Assembly (NCBI GenBank): GCA_019449595.1
Contig: JAGRPL010000007.1
Coordinates: forward strand, 1 to 64,000
Length of the DNA stretch: 64,000 bases
From: Rhodoferax sp.
GTDB lineage: Bacteria; Pseudomonadota; Gammaproteobacteria; Burkholderiales; Burkholderiaceae_C
Direction of reading: 5' to 3'
Positions 19,735 to 27,990 of this stretch are shown here, in pieces. Positions within the stretch are counted from its first letter, which is position 1. The number at the start of each line of letters is the position of its first letter. The position numbers were made by a program, and so were the translations under genes. Under the pieces are notes generated by a model. That model was not told the DNA's origin. It worked only from the letters and a program-made list of their open reading frames with translations, and ran no database searches.

Positions 19735-20052
19735 ATGGATCTCAAACTCACCCCAGTCTCAATGCCCACCACCATCCGCCCCGGCGCGGGTGTACGGCCC
19801 AGCACCTCCGCTGCAGCCGAAGGCGTAGGCGGAGGGTTCTCGGGCGCCCTCAAAAGCGCCCTGAATTCGGTGAGTGCCGCGCAGAACGACGCCACACGGC
19901 TCCAGCGCGAGGTACAAATGGAAAACCCCAACGTCAGTCTGGAAGAAACCATGGTCGCCATCCAAAAGGCACAAATCGGGTTTCAGGCCACGCTGCATGT
20001 GCGCAACCGCATGGTGCAAGCCTATACCGATATCATGAACATGCAGGTCTAA
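19735..20052 (+). CDS. fliE: FliE, MS-ring/rod junction protein
   Basis: FliE links the MS ring to the rod and is the first rod protein exported. The 105 residues end with the conserved block FQATLHVRNRMVQAYTDIMN, preceded by NVSLEETMVAIQKAQ. It has a GGGAG ribosome site. It is divergent from fliF; the 172 bases between hold the promoters for both operons, but no box was clear enough to call. Confidence 0.97.
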   Translation: MDLKLTPVSMPTTIRPGAGVRPSTSAAAEGVGGGFSGALKSALNSVSAAQNDATRLQREVQMENPNVSLEETMVAIQKAQIGFQATLHVRNRMVQAYTDIMNMQV

Positions 20053-20090
20053 GGCGCTAGACGGCACTCAACGCCCCTCCCAATCCGGCC

Positions 20091-21314
20091 ATGAAAAAGA
20101 AACTGACCACCACCATGCTGGTGCCCAGGTATGTCACGCAGTTTCACTGCACCGGCAGCAGCTGCCCTGACACCTGCTGCGCTGGCTGGCACGTTCCCAT
20201 TGACCGGGAGACTTTCAGAGACTACCGGCGCGTAACCCACCCCGCGCTCAAGCCGCTCTTTCAAACCTATTTGGTACAAGCAGACAAAAACTCGTACCCC
20301 AACCATGGTCGGATCAACACCTGCACGCCCGAAATGCGCTGCGTCATGCTCTCCGACGACCGCCTGTGCGCCATCCAGAAAAACCTGGGCGAAGATGCGC
20401 TATCGGACACCTGCCACGTCTATCCCCGCGCGGTTGTCCAGTTTGGCGACCGCGTAGAGCAAAGCTTGACCCTGTCATGTCCCGAAGCCGCACGCCTGGC
20501 CCTCACCCAAGAAGACGCTTTTGAGTTTACCGCTGCCGAATTCAGCGTCCGGCAGAGCGCTATGGCCATCACGCCGGCAATCCATGGTTTTGATTTCTTT
20601 GCCATGGGTGAAGTACGCGCCTTTGCCATCCAACTCTTTCAGACGCCGACCTTGTCCAATGTGGAGCGCCTGGCGGTCTTGGGGTGGCTATGCAGCCAAC
20701 TGGATGAGCTCGCGGCATCTGGCACCCAGCATCGGGTCCACCAGGTACTGGAAGAATTGGCCACATCCATTGAAAACGGCTCCATCCAGGCAACGGTCCG
20801 CCAGCTTGCCCAGCAGTCTTCGATCGCGGCTGGCGTATTTTCCATCCTGTTCGGACGGCCGCTGAGTGCCGGCCGATCTGCCAACCAGCAAACCGTACTG
20901 GCCTGGGTCAGCCAGGGACTGGGGCTGGATGCGAATGGCACGGCTCCAAGCGCCGCGTCACTGGAGTCCCATTACCTGCGGGGGCTGGGCCTGCTCCATG
21001 CGGATGGGACGACCGCAGAAGGGATACTGACACGCTACCTGCTCAACGACCTGCTACGCGAAACCTTCCCCTGGAACCAGTCAACAGCCCTTTTCAACTA
21101 CCGCCAGCTGCTGACCCGTTTTGGCATCGTGCGCCTGATGCTGGCGGCCACCGCCGCAGCGCACAACACCCCCCTCGACGAGACCCAAATGGTACAGGTG
21201 GTGCAGGTGTTTTGTCGCATTTACCAGCACAGCGATACCTTCGCAAAGCACGCGGAACGCGTGCTGGCGGGCGCCAACTGGGATACGTTGGATAGGCTAT
21301 ACGCGCTTCTCTGA
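20091..21314 (+). CDS. fliB: FliB, flagellin lysine-N-methylase
   Basis: FliB methylates lysine side chains of flagellin in Salmonella, where it is reported to be an iron-sulfur SAM-dependent enzyme. The 407-residue protein carries the family Cys pattern near its N-terminus, C20, C25, C29 and C30 (FHCTGSSCPDTCCAGWHVP), with further conserved cysteines in CTPEMRCVM, CAIQ, DTCHVYPR and LSCPEAAR. It lies 38 bases after fliE, presumably in its operon. The flagellins in this window contain only three or four lysines, so the substrate is uncertain. Confidence 0.88.
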   Translation: MKKKLTTTMLVPRYVTQFHCTGSSCPDTCCAGWHVPIDRETFRDYRRVTHPALKPLFQTYLVQADKNSYPNHGRINTCTPEMRCVMLSDDRLCAIQKNLGEDALSDTCHVYPRAVVQFGDRVEQSLTLSCPEAARLALTQEDAFEFTAAEFSVRQSAMAITPAIHGFDFFAMGEVRAFAIQLFQTPTLSNVERLAVLGWLCSQLDELAASGTQHRVHQVLEELATSIENGSIQATVRQLAQQSSIAAGVFSILFGRPLSAGRSANQQTVLAWVSQGLGLDANGTAPSAASLESHYLRGLGLLHADGTTAEGILTRYLLNDLLRETFPWNQSTALFNYRQLLTRFGIVRLMLAATAAAHNTPLDETQMVQVVQVFCRIYQHSDTFAKHAERVLAGANWDTLDRLYALL

Positions 21315-21350
21315 ATGGAATACGGGCTGCCGCAGCAGCCCGTATTCCAT
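21315..21350. terminator. Perfect hairpin between convergent fliB and fliT
   Basis: A 16-bp perfect inverted repeat (21315-21330 with 21335-21350) and a CGCA loop starts directly after the fliB stop and ends four bases before the fliT stop. There is no T-run on either side, so it may act as a hairpin pause or mRNA 3'-end stabiliser rather than a classical intrinsic terminator. Its place suggests a shared end for both transcripts. Confidence 0.7.
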
Positions 21351-21354
21351 CGAC

Positions 21355-21654
21355 TTAGTGCAGCAATGGTCTGGCGCCTTCAGCGTCAGCATCCAGTTGC
21401 ATCACCCAAGGCTCTGCCAACGTCCGAATCTGTGCGTCATTCAGCAAGATGCGCTGCATGATGCGGGTCTTCTCGCTGCGCTGCTCGGGCAGCAACTCTT
21501 CCGTGCGGCCCTTCATGCGCAACTGTTCAATCAAAACAGCGCAGACACCTTCAAAACGAACCACTTGCTCCCAGTCCTCGGACTGGGCTGCGGCCAGCAT
21601 CTTGCGACTGCTGTCTTCAATGGCCTTGTAGTAATCCATCAACACTTGTGGCAT
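21355..21654 (-). CDS. fliT: FliT-like flagellar chaperone
   Basis: The ATG at 21654 has a GGGAG ribosome site and gives 99 residues, mostly helical (YYKAIEDSSRKMLAAAQ, EDWEQVVRFEGVCAVLIEQL). This matches the size and character of FliT, the chaperone of the cap protein FliD and, in enterics, an inhibitor of FlhDC. It follows fliS by 13 bases in a fliS-fliT unit. Position weighs heavily in the call because FliT sequences diverge fast. Confidence 0.75.
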   Translation of the reverse strand: MPQVLMDYYKAIEDSSRKMLAAAQSEDWEQVVRFEGVCAVLIEQLRMKGRTEELLPEQRSEKTRIMQRILLNDAQIRTLAEPWVMQLDADAEGARPLLH

Positions 21655-21667
21655 GTCAATCTCCCGA

Positions 21668-22087
21668 TTACGAAGCCGCCCGGGGCGTTGCAGCCACCTC
21701 GGGCCGAATCTGCGTCCACGCCTGCGCAATGGGCTGAATCAGACTGATCACCTCGTCCACCTTCTGCAGGTTCGTATACAGATTGGCCTCGGACAAGACC
21801 ACGATGCAATAGTCGTACAGGCCGCGCAAATTGCCAGCCAGCTCACCACCCTTGGCGTCAAGGCCGGCCTTGAGTCCCTCTTCCAGCAACCGGACCGCCC
21901 GTCCAATCGCCTGCCCCTTGCCGGCAATGTCGTTGGCCTGCATGCACAATTTGGCGGTTCCCAGCGACTGCAGCAGCGCCTCGTACAACATCCCCACCAA
22001 TTGGTGCGGATCGGCGCCCGACACAGCAGTCTCTACGCCAATGGTCTTGTATGCATTTGCAGATCGCATGCTAACGGATGTGTACAT
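21668..22087 (-). CDS. fliS: FliS, flagellin export chaperone
   Basis: FliS binds the C-terminus of unfolded flagellin and prevents early polymerisation. The ATG at 22087 (AGAGGGA ribosome site) gives 139 residues with the conserved Y-x(n)-A-x-P-H-[KQ]-L-[VI] pattern (ADPHQLVGMLYEALL) and NLRGLYDYCIVVL. A sigma-28 promoter lies just upstream. Confidence 0.95.
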   Translation of the reverse strand: MYTSVSMRSANAYKTIGVETAVSGADPHQLVGMLYEALLQSLGTAKLCMQANDIAGKGQAIGRAVRLLEEGLKAGLDAKGGELAGNLRGLYDYCIVVLSEANLYTNLQKVDEVISLIQPIAQAWTQIRPEVAATPRAAS

Positions 22088-22119
22088 TTTGAATCCCTCT
22101 TGTGTGCTTGATATATGTT

Positions 22120-22146
22120 GTATCGGCACCCATCGGAGAAACTCAA
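22120..22146 (-). promoter_or_regulatory. FliA (sigma-28) promoter of fliST
   Basis: Read on the minus strand: TTGAGTTT (-35), exactly 11 bases, GCCGATAC (-10). The E. coli FliA consensus is TAAAGTTT-N11-GCCGATAA; 6 of 8 and 7 of 8 positions match. The predicted start is roughly 25 bases before the fliS ATG. Confidence 0.8.
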
Positions 22147-22169
22147 GTGTGTTTCGTGACCAACTTGTC

Positions 22170-23576
22170 TTATGCCTTGTTCCACTGCGCCAGCTGAGCC
22201 GTCACGTAAGAGCTCAAAGCCGTCATCTGCGCCATCTGCGCATCCAGTGCCGAGTATTGCGCACGCAATTGCTTCTCTACATTCGCCGCTCTTGCAGTGA
22301 CCCGGTCTTGCTCATCCGAGTTGCGGTTGATAGCCCCCTGGATGGCGGCTGCCTTGTTGGTCACTGTGCCACCGGCAGCGACAAGCCCCCTGGCCACATC
22401 CCTAAACTTCAGGGCAAAGCCGTTCGTGGCGCTGTTGGAGTTATCGGTGGTGAACAGCTTCTGCAGATTGCTCATGTCCGCCATCGCGGTACCGAGCTTG
22501 GTCGTGTTGAGCTTGAGGGAGCCGTCGGTTTGCTGTTCCAGGCCGATATCAGACAGACGCGAGAACGTGGAACCCACGCTGCTGGAGCCCAGTATGTTGC
22601 GCATCACCGTTTGCAGCCCCACCGTGGTGGAGTCGCCTTGCAACGCGCCCGACGTGCCACCCGGCACATACTTGGTGTCGGCGGCAATGGTCCGATTCAA
22701 GGCGCTGTAGGCATCCGCAAACGCCTGAATGCTCTTCTGAATGGCATCCTTGTCGTTGCTCACCGTGACCTGCACCGGCGATGTGGTCACCTGCGCCAAC
22801 TGCAGGGTGAGCCCCGGCACCACGTTGGTCAGGGTATTCGTCGCTGAAGTGATCGCTACGCCGTTGATTTTGGCTTGGGCGTCAAGCCCCGTCTGGCTGG
22901 ACTGCATACCAGTGGCAGACGCCGTTGCCGCCTGGCTGGTAAAAGACAGGCTGTCCAGGGCGGTAAAACCACTGGATGTGATCTGGAATCCGGCCGCCTC
23001 ACCCGTGGTGCTGGACTGAAACGACAGCCGCTCCTGGCCGCCACTGCGCAACACGGTGGCGGTCACGCCGGCGTTGGCAGCATTGATCTTGCTCGCAATG
23101 GTCGTGAAGGTATCCGCACCGTTGATGGATACGGCCACAGAACCGGTCCCGGCGGCAAAAGACCCCGTGGCCCAGCTCCCCAGGTTGATGGTCAGGGTGC
23201 CGTTGTCCGACGATGTCCCCAACGTGGAATCCACAGCCACATTCTGCGACGCCGTGGTTTGCGCGCGCGCCAGTTGCGTGACATCCAGACTGAACGCCGT
23301 CGACACGGCCGTTGAGCTGGCCGTCACCGTCACGGCAGAGGTGTTCGAAGACGTGGCTTTCTGGGCGGCCCAGTTTTGCGCGTTGGCCAATGCCGCGGCC
23401 GCATCCCCCAGCGCAGACACCTGCGACTGGATGGTCCCGTACATCGACAACTGAACCTGATAATTGTTCGCCTTGGTCTGCAGGGCCGTCAGCGGCTGCT
23501 TTTCAATGGCAACCAGTTGACTGACGATGCTGTTGACGTCCAGTCCACTCCCAATACCCGCTGATGAAATTGCCAT
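22170..23576 (-). CDS. fliD: FliD, filament cap protein
   Basis: FliD caps the growing filament and folds flagellin into place. The 468 residues begin with the family signature ISSAGIGSGLDVNSIVSQLV. They contain the hypervariable beta-rich middle (about 90-300) and a C-terminal coiled-coil (KAAAIQGAINRNSDEQDRVT). Length is standard. It sits between fliS and the minus-strand flagellin. Confidence 0.96.
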   Translation of the reverse strand: MAISSAGIGSGLDVNSIVSQLVAIEKQPLTALQTKANNYQVQLSMYGTIQSQVSALGDAAAALANAQNWAAQKATSSNTSAVTVTASSTAVSTAFSLDVTQLARAQTTASQNVAVDSTLGTSSDNGTLTINLGSWATGSFAAGTGSVAVSINGADTFTTIASKINAANAGVTATVLRSGGQERLSFQSSTTGEAAGFQITSSGFTALDSLSFTSQAATASATGMQSSQTGLDAQAKINGVAITSATNTLTNVVPGLTLQLAQVTTSPVQVTVSNDKDAIQKSIQAFADAYSALNRTIAADTKYVPGGTSGALQGDSTTVGLQTVMRNILGSSSVGSTFSRLSDIGLEQQTDGSLKLNTTKLGTAMADMSNLQKLFTTDNSNSATNGFALKFRDVARGLVAAGGTVTNKAAAIQGAINRNSDEQDRVTARAANVEKQLRAQYSALDAQMAQMTALSSYVTAQLAQWNKA

Positions 23577-23628
23577 AATCGTCTCCTAAGACCTGTTTAT
23601 ACCGCCAAGTCGCCATTTCCAAAACGAC

Positions 23629-23660
23629 AAAAAGCGGCGCGGACCCATGTCACACGCCGC
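23629..23660 (-). terminator. Intrinsic terminator of the minus-strand flagellin gene
   Basis: On the minus strand a GCGGCG/CGCCGC stem with a 15-base loop is followed by a run of five T. It lies about 50 bases beyond the flagellin stop codon and before fliD, so the highly expressed flagellin message probably ends here. Confidence 0.65.
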
Positions 23661-23708
23661 GAACAGAGTGCCTAGCCGCCTCCCCCCGGGATGGCGGCCC
23701 TCTGTGAA

Positions 23709-24506
23709 TTAACGCAACAGAGCCAAGACACCTTGGGGCATCTGGTTGGCCTGGGCCACCATGGCCGTGCCGGCTTGCTGCAACACTTGCGAGCGCGACA
23801 GGTTGGCGGTTTCCGAAGCATAGTCCGCGTCAACGATACGGCCATGCGATGCGGCAGAGTTTTCTGCGCCAACACGCAAGTTGGCCACCACGCCTTCAAA
23901 ACGGTTCTGGGAAGCACCCCAGGTAGCACGCTGGCTGGTCAGGTTGTTGATGTCCGTATCCAGCGCCGTGATTTGTGCCGAGGCGGTTGTCGTGGTTGCA
24001 CCCAGGGTGGTAGCGGTCTGTGCAGTCGCTGCCACGGTGATGTTGATGGTGTCACCAGCGTTGGCGCCCACTTGGAAATCGGCGTTGAAACCGCTCAGCA
24101 GGGCTGTGCCGTTGAACTTGGTGGCGCCGATGATACGGGTGTTTTCTGCGGCCAGCAGTTTGTATTCCTGGTCGAGAGAACCGATGTCCGAGGCGTTGTT
24201 GGTACCGTTGGCGCCCTGCACGGCCAGTTCACGCATACGCTGGAAGTTGTTGGAGATGGCACCCAGTGCACCGTCGGCTGTCTGCGACAGGGAGATGGCG
24301 TCATTGGCGTTGCGGATGGCAACATTCATGCCGCGGGTTTGGGCGTCCATACGCTCGGCGATGGCCAAGCCGGCGGCGTCGTCCTTGGCGCCGTTCACAC
24401 GCAGACCCGAAGACAGGCGCTGCATGGAAGTTGCCAATGACACACCCGAATTGGACAGGTTGCGTTGTGCATTCAAGGAAGAAACGTTGGTATTGATAGC
24501 AGACAT
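23709..24506 (-). CDS. fliC: Flagellin (minus-strand copy)
   Basis: This is the filament subunit. The 265 residues contain only the conserved D0/D1 parts: N-terminal [13 protein letters not shown] ... [17 protein letters not shown] and C-terminal [20 protein letters not shown] ... [15 protein letters not shown] short Thr-rich centre takes the place of surface domains D2/D3. There are only three lysines (K41, K116, K130). The ATG at 24506 follows an AGGAG ribosome site and a sigma-28 promoter lies 140-166 bases upstream. A close paralogue lies head-to-head at 24849. Confidence 0.97.
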   Translation of the reverse strand: MSAINTNVSSLNAQRNLSNSGVSLATSMQRLSSGLRVNGAKDDAAGLAIAERMDAQTRGMNVAIRNANDAISLSQTADGALGAISNNFQRMRELAVQGANGTNNASDIGSLDQEYKLLAAENTRIIGATKFNGTALLSGFNADFQVGANAGDTINITVAATAQTATTLGATTTTASAQITALDTDINNLTSQRATWGASQNRFEGVVANLRVGAENSAASHGRIVDADYASETANLSRSQVLQQAGTAMVAQANQMPQGVLALLR

Positions 24507-24848
24507 GTGAAACTCCTGTAAAGCTGAAAAATCGGCATTGCTGCCCATCCTGATGCCAACCCCAAGGCTGGTCGCCATGTCCGGAGAACCTGCCACCAGG
24601 CACCTGTCGGACGACGAGCCCCTGAATCAGAACCCGTTGGATTTGTTTTCGGCCCTCCCCATCAAAACTTGAGGCCGAAATAAAAAATCAGCGTTTTAAA
24701 CACCAGAAATAGCCCGGTTTACGCCTTTTTATCGGCCTTACGGGCTGCGGGTTCTTCTCCACAATTTGCTGACCGTGTACCCAAGTCGGCGACTGAGCTG
24801 ACACCAACCGGGAATCAACCCGAGCTTTCAGCTTAAAAGGAGTTTCAC
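24507..24848. other. Divergent flagellin intergenic region
   Basis: The 342 bases between the two flagellin starts hold the minus-strand FliA promoter described separately and an AT-rich patch around 24680-24735. A GCCGATAA string on the minus strand (24729-24736) has no -35 partner at 11 bases. On the plus strand, GCCGAAAT at 24674 also lacks a -35, so no FliA promoter for the plus-strand flagellin was found. Its ribosome site AAAAGGAG lies just before 24849. Confidence 0.6.
24646..24672 (-). promoter_or_regulatory. FliA (sigma-28) promoter of the minus-strand flagellin
   Basis: On the minus strand: TCAAGTTT, exactly 11 bases, GCCGAAAA, close to the FliA consensus TAAAGTTT-N11-GCCGATAA. The leader up to the ATG would be about 130 bases. 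The -10 is also one arm of an 8-bp inverted repeat (24647-24654 with 24673-24680). Confidence 0.85.
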
Positions 24849-25649
24849 ATGTCTTCCGCTATCAATACCAACGTTGCTTCCTTGAATGCGCAACGCAACC
24901 TGTCCACCTCGGCACTGTCGCTGACGACGTCCATGCAGCGCCTGTCGTCGGGCCTGCGCGTCAACAGCGCCAAGGACGACGCCGCCGGCCTGGCCATCGC
25001 CGAGCGCATGGACACCCAGACCCGCGGCATGAATGTGGCCATCCGCAACTCCAATGACGCCATCTCCATGGCGCAGACAGCGGAAGGCGCACTGGGCGCG
25101 ATTTCCAACAACCTGCAGCGCATGCGTGAACTGGCCGTGCAGGGCGCCAACGGTACCAACAATGCCACCGACATTGGCTCTCTCGACCAGGAATACAAAC
25201 TGCTGGCCGCAGAAAACACCCGCATCATTGGCACCACCAAGTTCAACGGCACTCCCGTTCTGGGCGCCGTCAACGCCGACTTCCAGGTGGGCGCCAACAA
25301 CGGTGACACCATCAATGTCACCGTCGGTGCAACTGCTTTGACAGCCACCACCCTGGGCGGCACCAACGCCAATGCAGCCGCGCAGATTACTGCACTGGAT
25401 ACCGACATCAATGCCATCACCTCCACGCGTGCCACCTGGGGTGCTTCCCAGAACCGCTTTGAGCAGGTGATCGCCAACCTGCGCGTGGGCGCCGAAAATT
25501 CGGCAGCAGCGCACGGCCGCATCATGGATGCCGACTACGCCCAGGAAACCGCCAACCTGTCGCGTGCCCAGGTGTTGCAGCAGGCCGGTACGGCCATGGT
25601 GGCCCAGGCCAACCAAATGCCCCAAGGCGTCTTGGCCCTGCTGAAATAA
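24849..25649 (+). CDS. fliC: Flagellin (plus-strand copy)
   Basis: This second flagellin has 266 residues and is nearly collinear with the minus-strand copy without gaps. Most differences lie at scattered positions and in the Thr/Ala-rich centre (about 140-190). It also lacks D2/D3 and has four lysines, one being the C-terminal residue. It has an AAAAGGAG ribosome site and a strong terminator downstream. No clear FliA promoter precedes it, so its timing or level may differ from the other copy. Confidence 0.97.
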   Translation: MSSAINTNVASLNAQRNLSTSALSLTTSMQRLSSGLRVNSAKDDAAGLAIAERMDTQTRGMNVAIRNSNDAISMAQTAEGALGAISNNLQRMRELAVQGANGTNNATDIGSLDQEYKLLAAENTRIIGTTKFNGTPVLGAVNADFQVGANNGDTINVTVGATALTATTLGGTNANAAAQITALDTDINAITSTRATWGASQNRFEQVIANLRVGAENSAAAHGRIMDADYAQETANLSRAQVLQQAGTAMVAQANQMPQGVLALLK

Positions 25650-25705
25650 GCACCGACGCAGGCCCCTGCGCACGGCCGCCGCCCCTGAGGGCCGGCCCTT
25701 CCCCC

Positions 25706-25756
25706 AAACGGTTACATGCTGGCGGACCAACACCAGGATGTAACCGTTTTGCTTTT
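25706..25756 (+). terminator. Intrinsic terminator of the plus-strand flagellin
   Basis: A perfect 12-bp stem (AAACGGTTACAT / ATGTAACCGTTT) with a 20-base loop that can itself pair (CTGG/CCAG) is followed by TGCTTTT. It lies about 57 bases after the stop codon. Confidence 0.88.
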
Positions 25757-26001
25757 CCCGGGCGGCTGTTACCCGCGATCTCCAGGCCACACCCTCTGGG
25801 GCATCAAGCTGCACCGCTACCGCTCCCGACAGGCGTGTAGGAATTTGTCTGACACGCGCCGGCTCGCAGGCTGACAGCGCTTACATCCAAACGCTGATTC
25901 AAGTTTTGCACGCGGACTTCCAGAATCCATTCCATGGTGAACGGCAAGGCAATTGGCCCCCAAACACCGTTCAATTCAACGAATTACGTCTGGAGTCCAA
26001 C
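25757..26001. other. Region upstream of flhDC
   Basis: Between the flagellin terminator and flhD lie 245 bases without a gene. A promoter for the master operon flhDC is expected here and regulators usually bind such a region. I saw no unambiguous -35/-10 pair; TTGCAC near 25905 is a possible -35 without a good partner. Confidence 0.4.
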
Positions 26002-26328
26002 ATGACCAACGAGCAAATGCTGACTGCAATCCGGGAAGCCAACATGACCTACTTGATGCTGGCCCAGAACCTGATCCGCCAGGACCGGGCCGAGGCCCTC
26101 TTCCGTCTGGGCATGTCCGAAGACGCTGCCGAACTGATCAGCACGCTGTCGCCGGCACAGATTCTCAAGATCGCCTCCGGCAACATGCTGCTGTGCCGCT
26201 TCCGGGTGGACGACGACATCGTGTGGAACCTGCTGACCAACCACACCACCAGCAAGGTCGACAACGATGCCACCACCAAGCTGCACGCCAGCATCCTGAT
26301 GGCCGGCCGTTTTGCCGAAGCCATGTAA
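26002..26328 (+). CDS. flhD: FlhD, flagellar master regulator subunit
   Basis: FlhD forms the FlhD4C2 activator of class II flagellar genes. The ATG at 26002 (GGAG ribosome site) gives 108 residues with the family start QMLTAIREANMTYLMLAQNL and the RQDRAEALFRLGMSEDAAEL block. A longer frame to 25906 has no conserved sequence. It is followed by flhC after 28 bases. Confidence 0.97.
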   Translation: MTNEQMLTAIREANMTYLMLAQNLIRQDRAEALFRLGMSEDAAELISTLSPAQILKIASGNMLLCRFRVDDDIVWNLLTNHTTSKVDNDATTKLHASILMAGRFAEAM

Positions 26329-26356
26329 GAACCCCATTTCCATTCGGAGCACCACC

Positions 26357-26893
26357 ATGGCCACCAAAAGCGTACTGAACGATTCCAAGCAAGTTGAACG
26401 CGCCGTCGCGCTGATCCAGCTGGGCGCCCGCCTGCAGGTTCTGGAGAGCGAGACCGATCTGTCGTACGAACGGCTCTTGCGCCTGTACAAAGAAGTGGCC
26501 GGACGCTCACCCAGCAAAGGCCAGCTGCCGTTTTCCACCGAATGGTTCCTGACCTGGCAGCCCAACATCCATGCCTCGCTGTTCCAGAACACCTACGAGT
26601 ACCTGACCAAGGTCAGCGCCATGGAAGACATTGAGGCCATCATGAAGGCCTACCGGCTGTATACCGAACAGATCGCCGCCTGTGGCGTGGAACCCCTGCT
26701 GACCATTACCCGCGCCTGGCGCCTGGTGAAGTTCATCGACAACAACATGCTGTCCATGACCAAATGCTCCAAATGCGGCGGCCATTTCGTGAGCGAGGCC
26801 TACGAGAACTCCCGCCATTTCGAATGCGGCCTGTGCACACCACCGGCCCGTGCCGGCAAAGGGGCCACAACGGGCGGCATCCTGCTGCACTGA
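26357..26893 (+). CDS. flhC: FlhC, flagellar master regulator subunit
   Basis: FlhC contributes DNA contacts and the zinc site to FlhD4C2. The ATG at 26357 has a CGGAGC ribosome site and gives 178 residues. The four zinc-binding cysteines are present as CSKC and CGLC near the C-terminus. RLQVLESETDLSYERLLRLY is typical of the family. Confidence 0.97.
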   Translation: MATKSVLNDSKQVERAVALIQLGARLQVLESETDLSYERLLRLYKEVAGRSPSKGQLPFSTEWFLTWQPNIHASLFQNTYEYLTKVSAMEDIEAIMKAYRLYTEQIAACGVEPLLTITRAWRLVKFIDNNMLSMTKCSKCGGHFVSEAYENSRHFECGLCTPPARAGKGATTGGILLH

Positions 26894-26922
26894 TTGCTAC
26901 GAAATTAATAGCTATCTACGCA
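26894..26922 (+). repeat. Dispersed palindromic repeat, copy A
   Basis: This 29-base element begins TTGCTA, contains AATTAATAGCT and ends ACGCA, directly after the flhC stop. Its core GCTA...TAGC is palindromic. Related copies lie at 51036-51064, 54216-54240 and 59517-59543. Copy A and the 51036 copy agree at 21 of 29 positions. Confidence 0.6.
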
Positions 26923-27012
26923 ACAACGACGGTATTTACAGCCCGTTTTCGCTCCGAAAATGGGGCAGAGCCACGGCCCCACCCAAGCGAGCCGTGGCCG
27001 TTGCATAAAAAT

Positions 27013-27039
27013 TCAAGAGCCCCCCGATTGGGTCGATAT
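27013..27039 (+). promoter_or_regulatory. FliA (sigma-28) promoter of motAB
   Basis: TCAAGAGC, exactly 11 bases, GTCGATAT: the -10 matches 6 of 8 consensus positions, and the -35 has the same TCAAG start as the minus-strand flagellin promoter. The predicted start is about 65 bases before the motA ATG and may serve motA, motB, cheY and cheZ. Confidence 0.75.
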
Positions 27040-27111
27040 GATGGATTGAGGCCCTGAAAAGCCACCCTCTTCAACCCTTAAAGCCGCTGGCTTGGCTGTC
27101 ACAATGCTCCC

Positions 27112-27972
27112 ATGTTTGTAATCATCGGTTGGCTGATCGTTCTGGTTTGCGTCTTTGGCGTGTACGTCTTCCACGGCGGAAACGTCATGGTGCTGCTGCT
27201 CGCGCTGCCGTTCGAGCTCATCACCATTGGCGGCGCCACCGTGGGCGCTTTCCTGGCCAACAACCAGATGAAGGTGGTCAAGGCCACCATGCGAGGCATC
27301 GGCGCGTGCTTCAAGGGCAGCAAATACACCAAGGCCCGGTACATGGAGTTGATGGCCCTGATGTACGACATCCTGCAAAAAGCCCGCAAGGAAGGCCTGA
27401 TGGCCATTGAAAAGGACGTGGAAACGCCCGAAGAATCGGATCTGTTCAAGAAATACCCCACCGTCGGCAGCGACCACCACGTCGTGGAATTCATTACCGA
27501 CTACCTGCGCATGATGGTTTCCGGTAACCTCAACGCGCACGAGATCGAGTCCCTGATGGACAGCGAAATCGAAACCCACCACGCGGAAGAGCACGCGGCA
27601 GTTGCCGCCCTGCAGCGCGTCGCGGGCGCATTGCCGGCGTTCGGTATTGTTGCGGCGGTTCTGGGCGTGGTGAACACCATGGGGTCGGTAGGACAACCGC
27701 CCGCGGTGTTGGGCGGCATGATCGCCTCGGCGCTGGTGGGCACGTTTCTGGGGATTTTGCTGGCTTACGCCTTCGCCGAGCCACTGGCCGGCGTTCTGGA
27801 GCAAAAGGTGGAGGATGCCGGCAAGGAATTGCAGTGCATCAAGACCACCCTGCTGGCCAGTATGCAAGGGTACAACCCCGCGACCGCCATCGAGTTTGGC
27901 CGCAAGGTGCTGTATTCCACGGAGCGCCCGACCTTCCTCGAGCTGGAAAGCTACGTCAAGGGCAAGAAGTAG
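27112..27972 (+). CDS. motA: MotA, stator proton-channel subunit
   Basis: MotA and MotB form the proton-driven stator. The 286 residues have four membrane helices (two N-terminal, about 1-20 and 30-50, two around 165-225) and a large cytoplasmic loop with RYMELMALMYDILQKARKEG, the region that touches FliG. The conserved Pro lies in GALPAFGIVAAVLGVVNTMG. The N-terminus (FVIIGWLIVLVCVFGVY) is that of the proton-type MotA family. Confidence 0.97.
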   Translation: MFVIIGWLIVLVCVFGVYVFHGGNVMVLLLALPFELITIGGATVGAFLANNQMKVVKATMRGIGACFKGSKYTKARYMELMALMYDILQKARKEGLMAIEKDVETPEESDLFKKYPTVGSDHHVVEFITDYLRMMVSGNLNAHEIESLMDSEIETHHAEEHAAVAALQRVAGALPAFGIVAAVLGVVNTMGSVGQPPAVLGGMIASALVGTFLGILLAYAFAEPLAGVLEQKVEDAGKELQCIKTTLLASMQGYNPATAIEFGRKVLYSTERPTFLELESYVKGKK

Positions 27973-27990
27973 GGCCATGGGAGGGTAAAC

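Noticed and set aside
24729..24736. Perfect FliA -10 (GCCGATAA) on the minus strand between the flagellin genes
   Set aside because: The bases at the -35 position, 11 bases upstream, do not resemble the FliA -35, while the nearby 24646-24672 match is complete.
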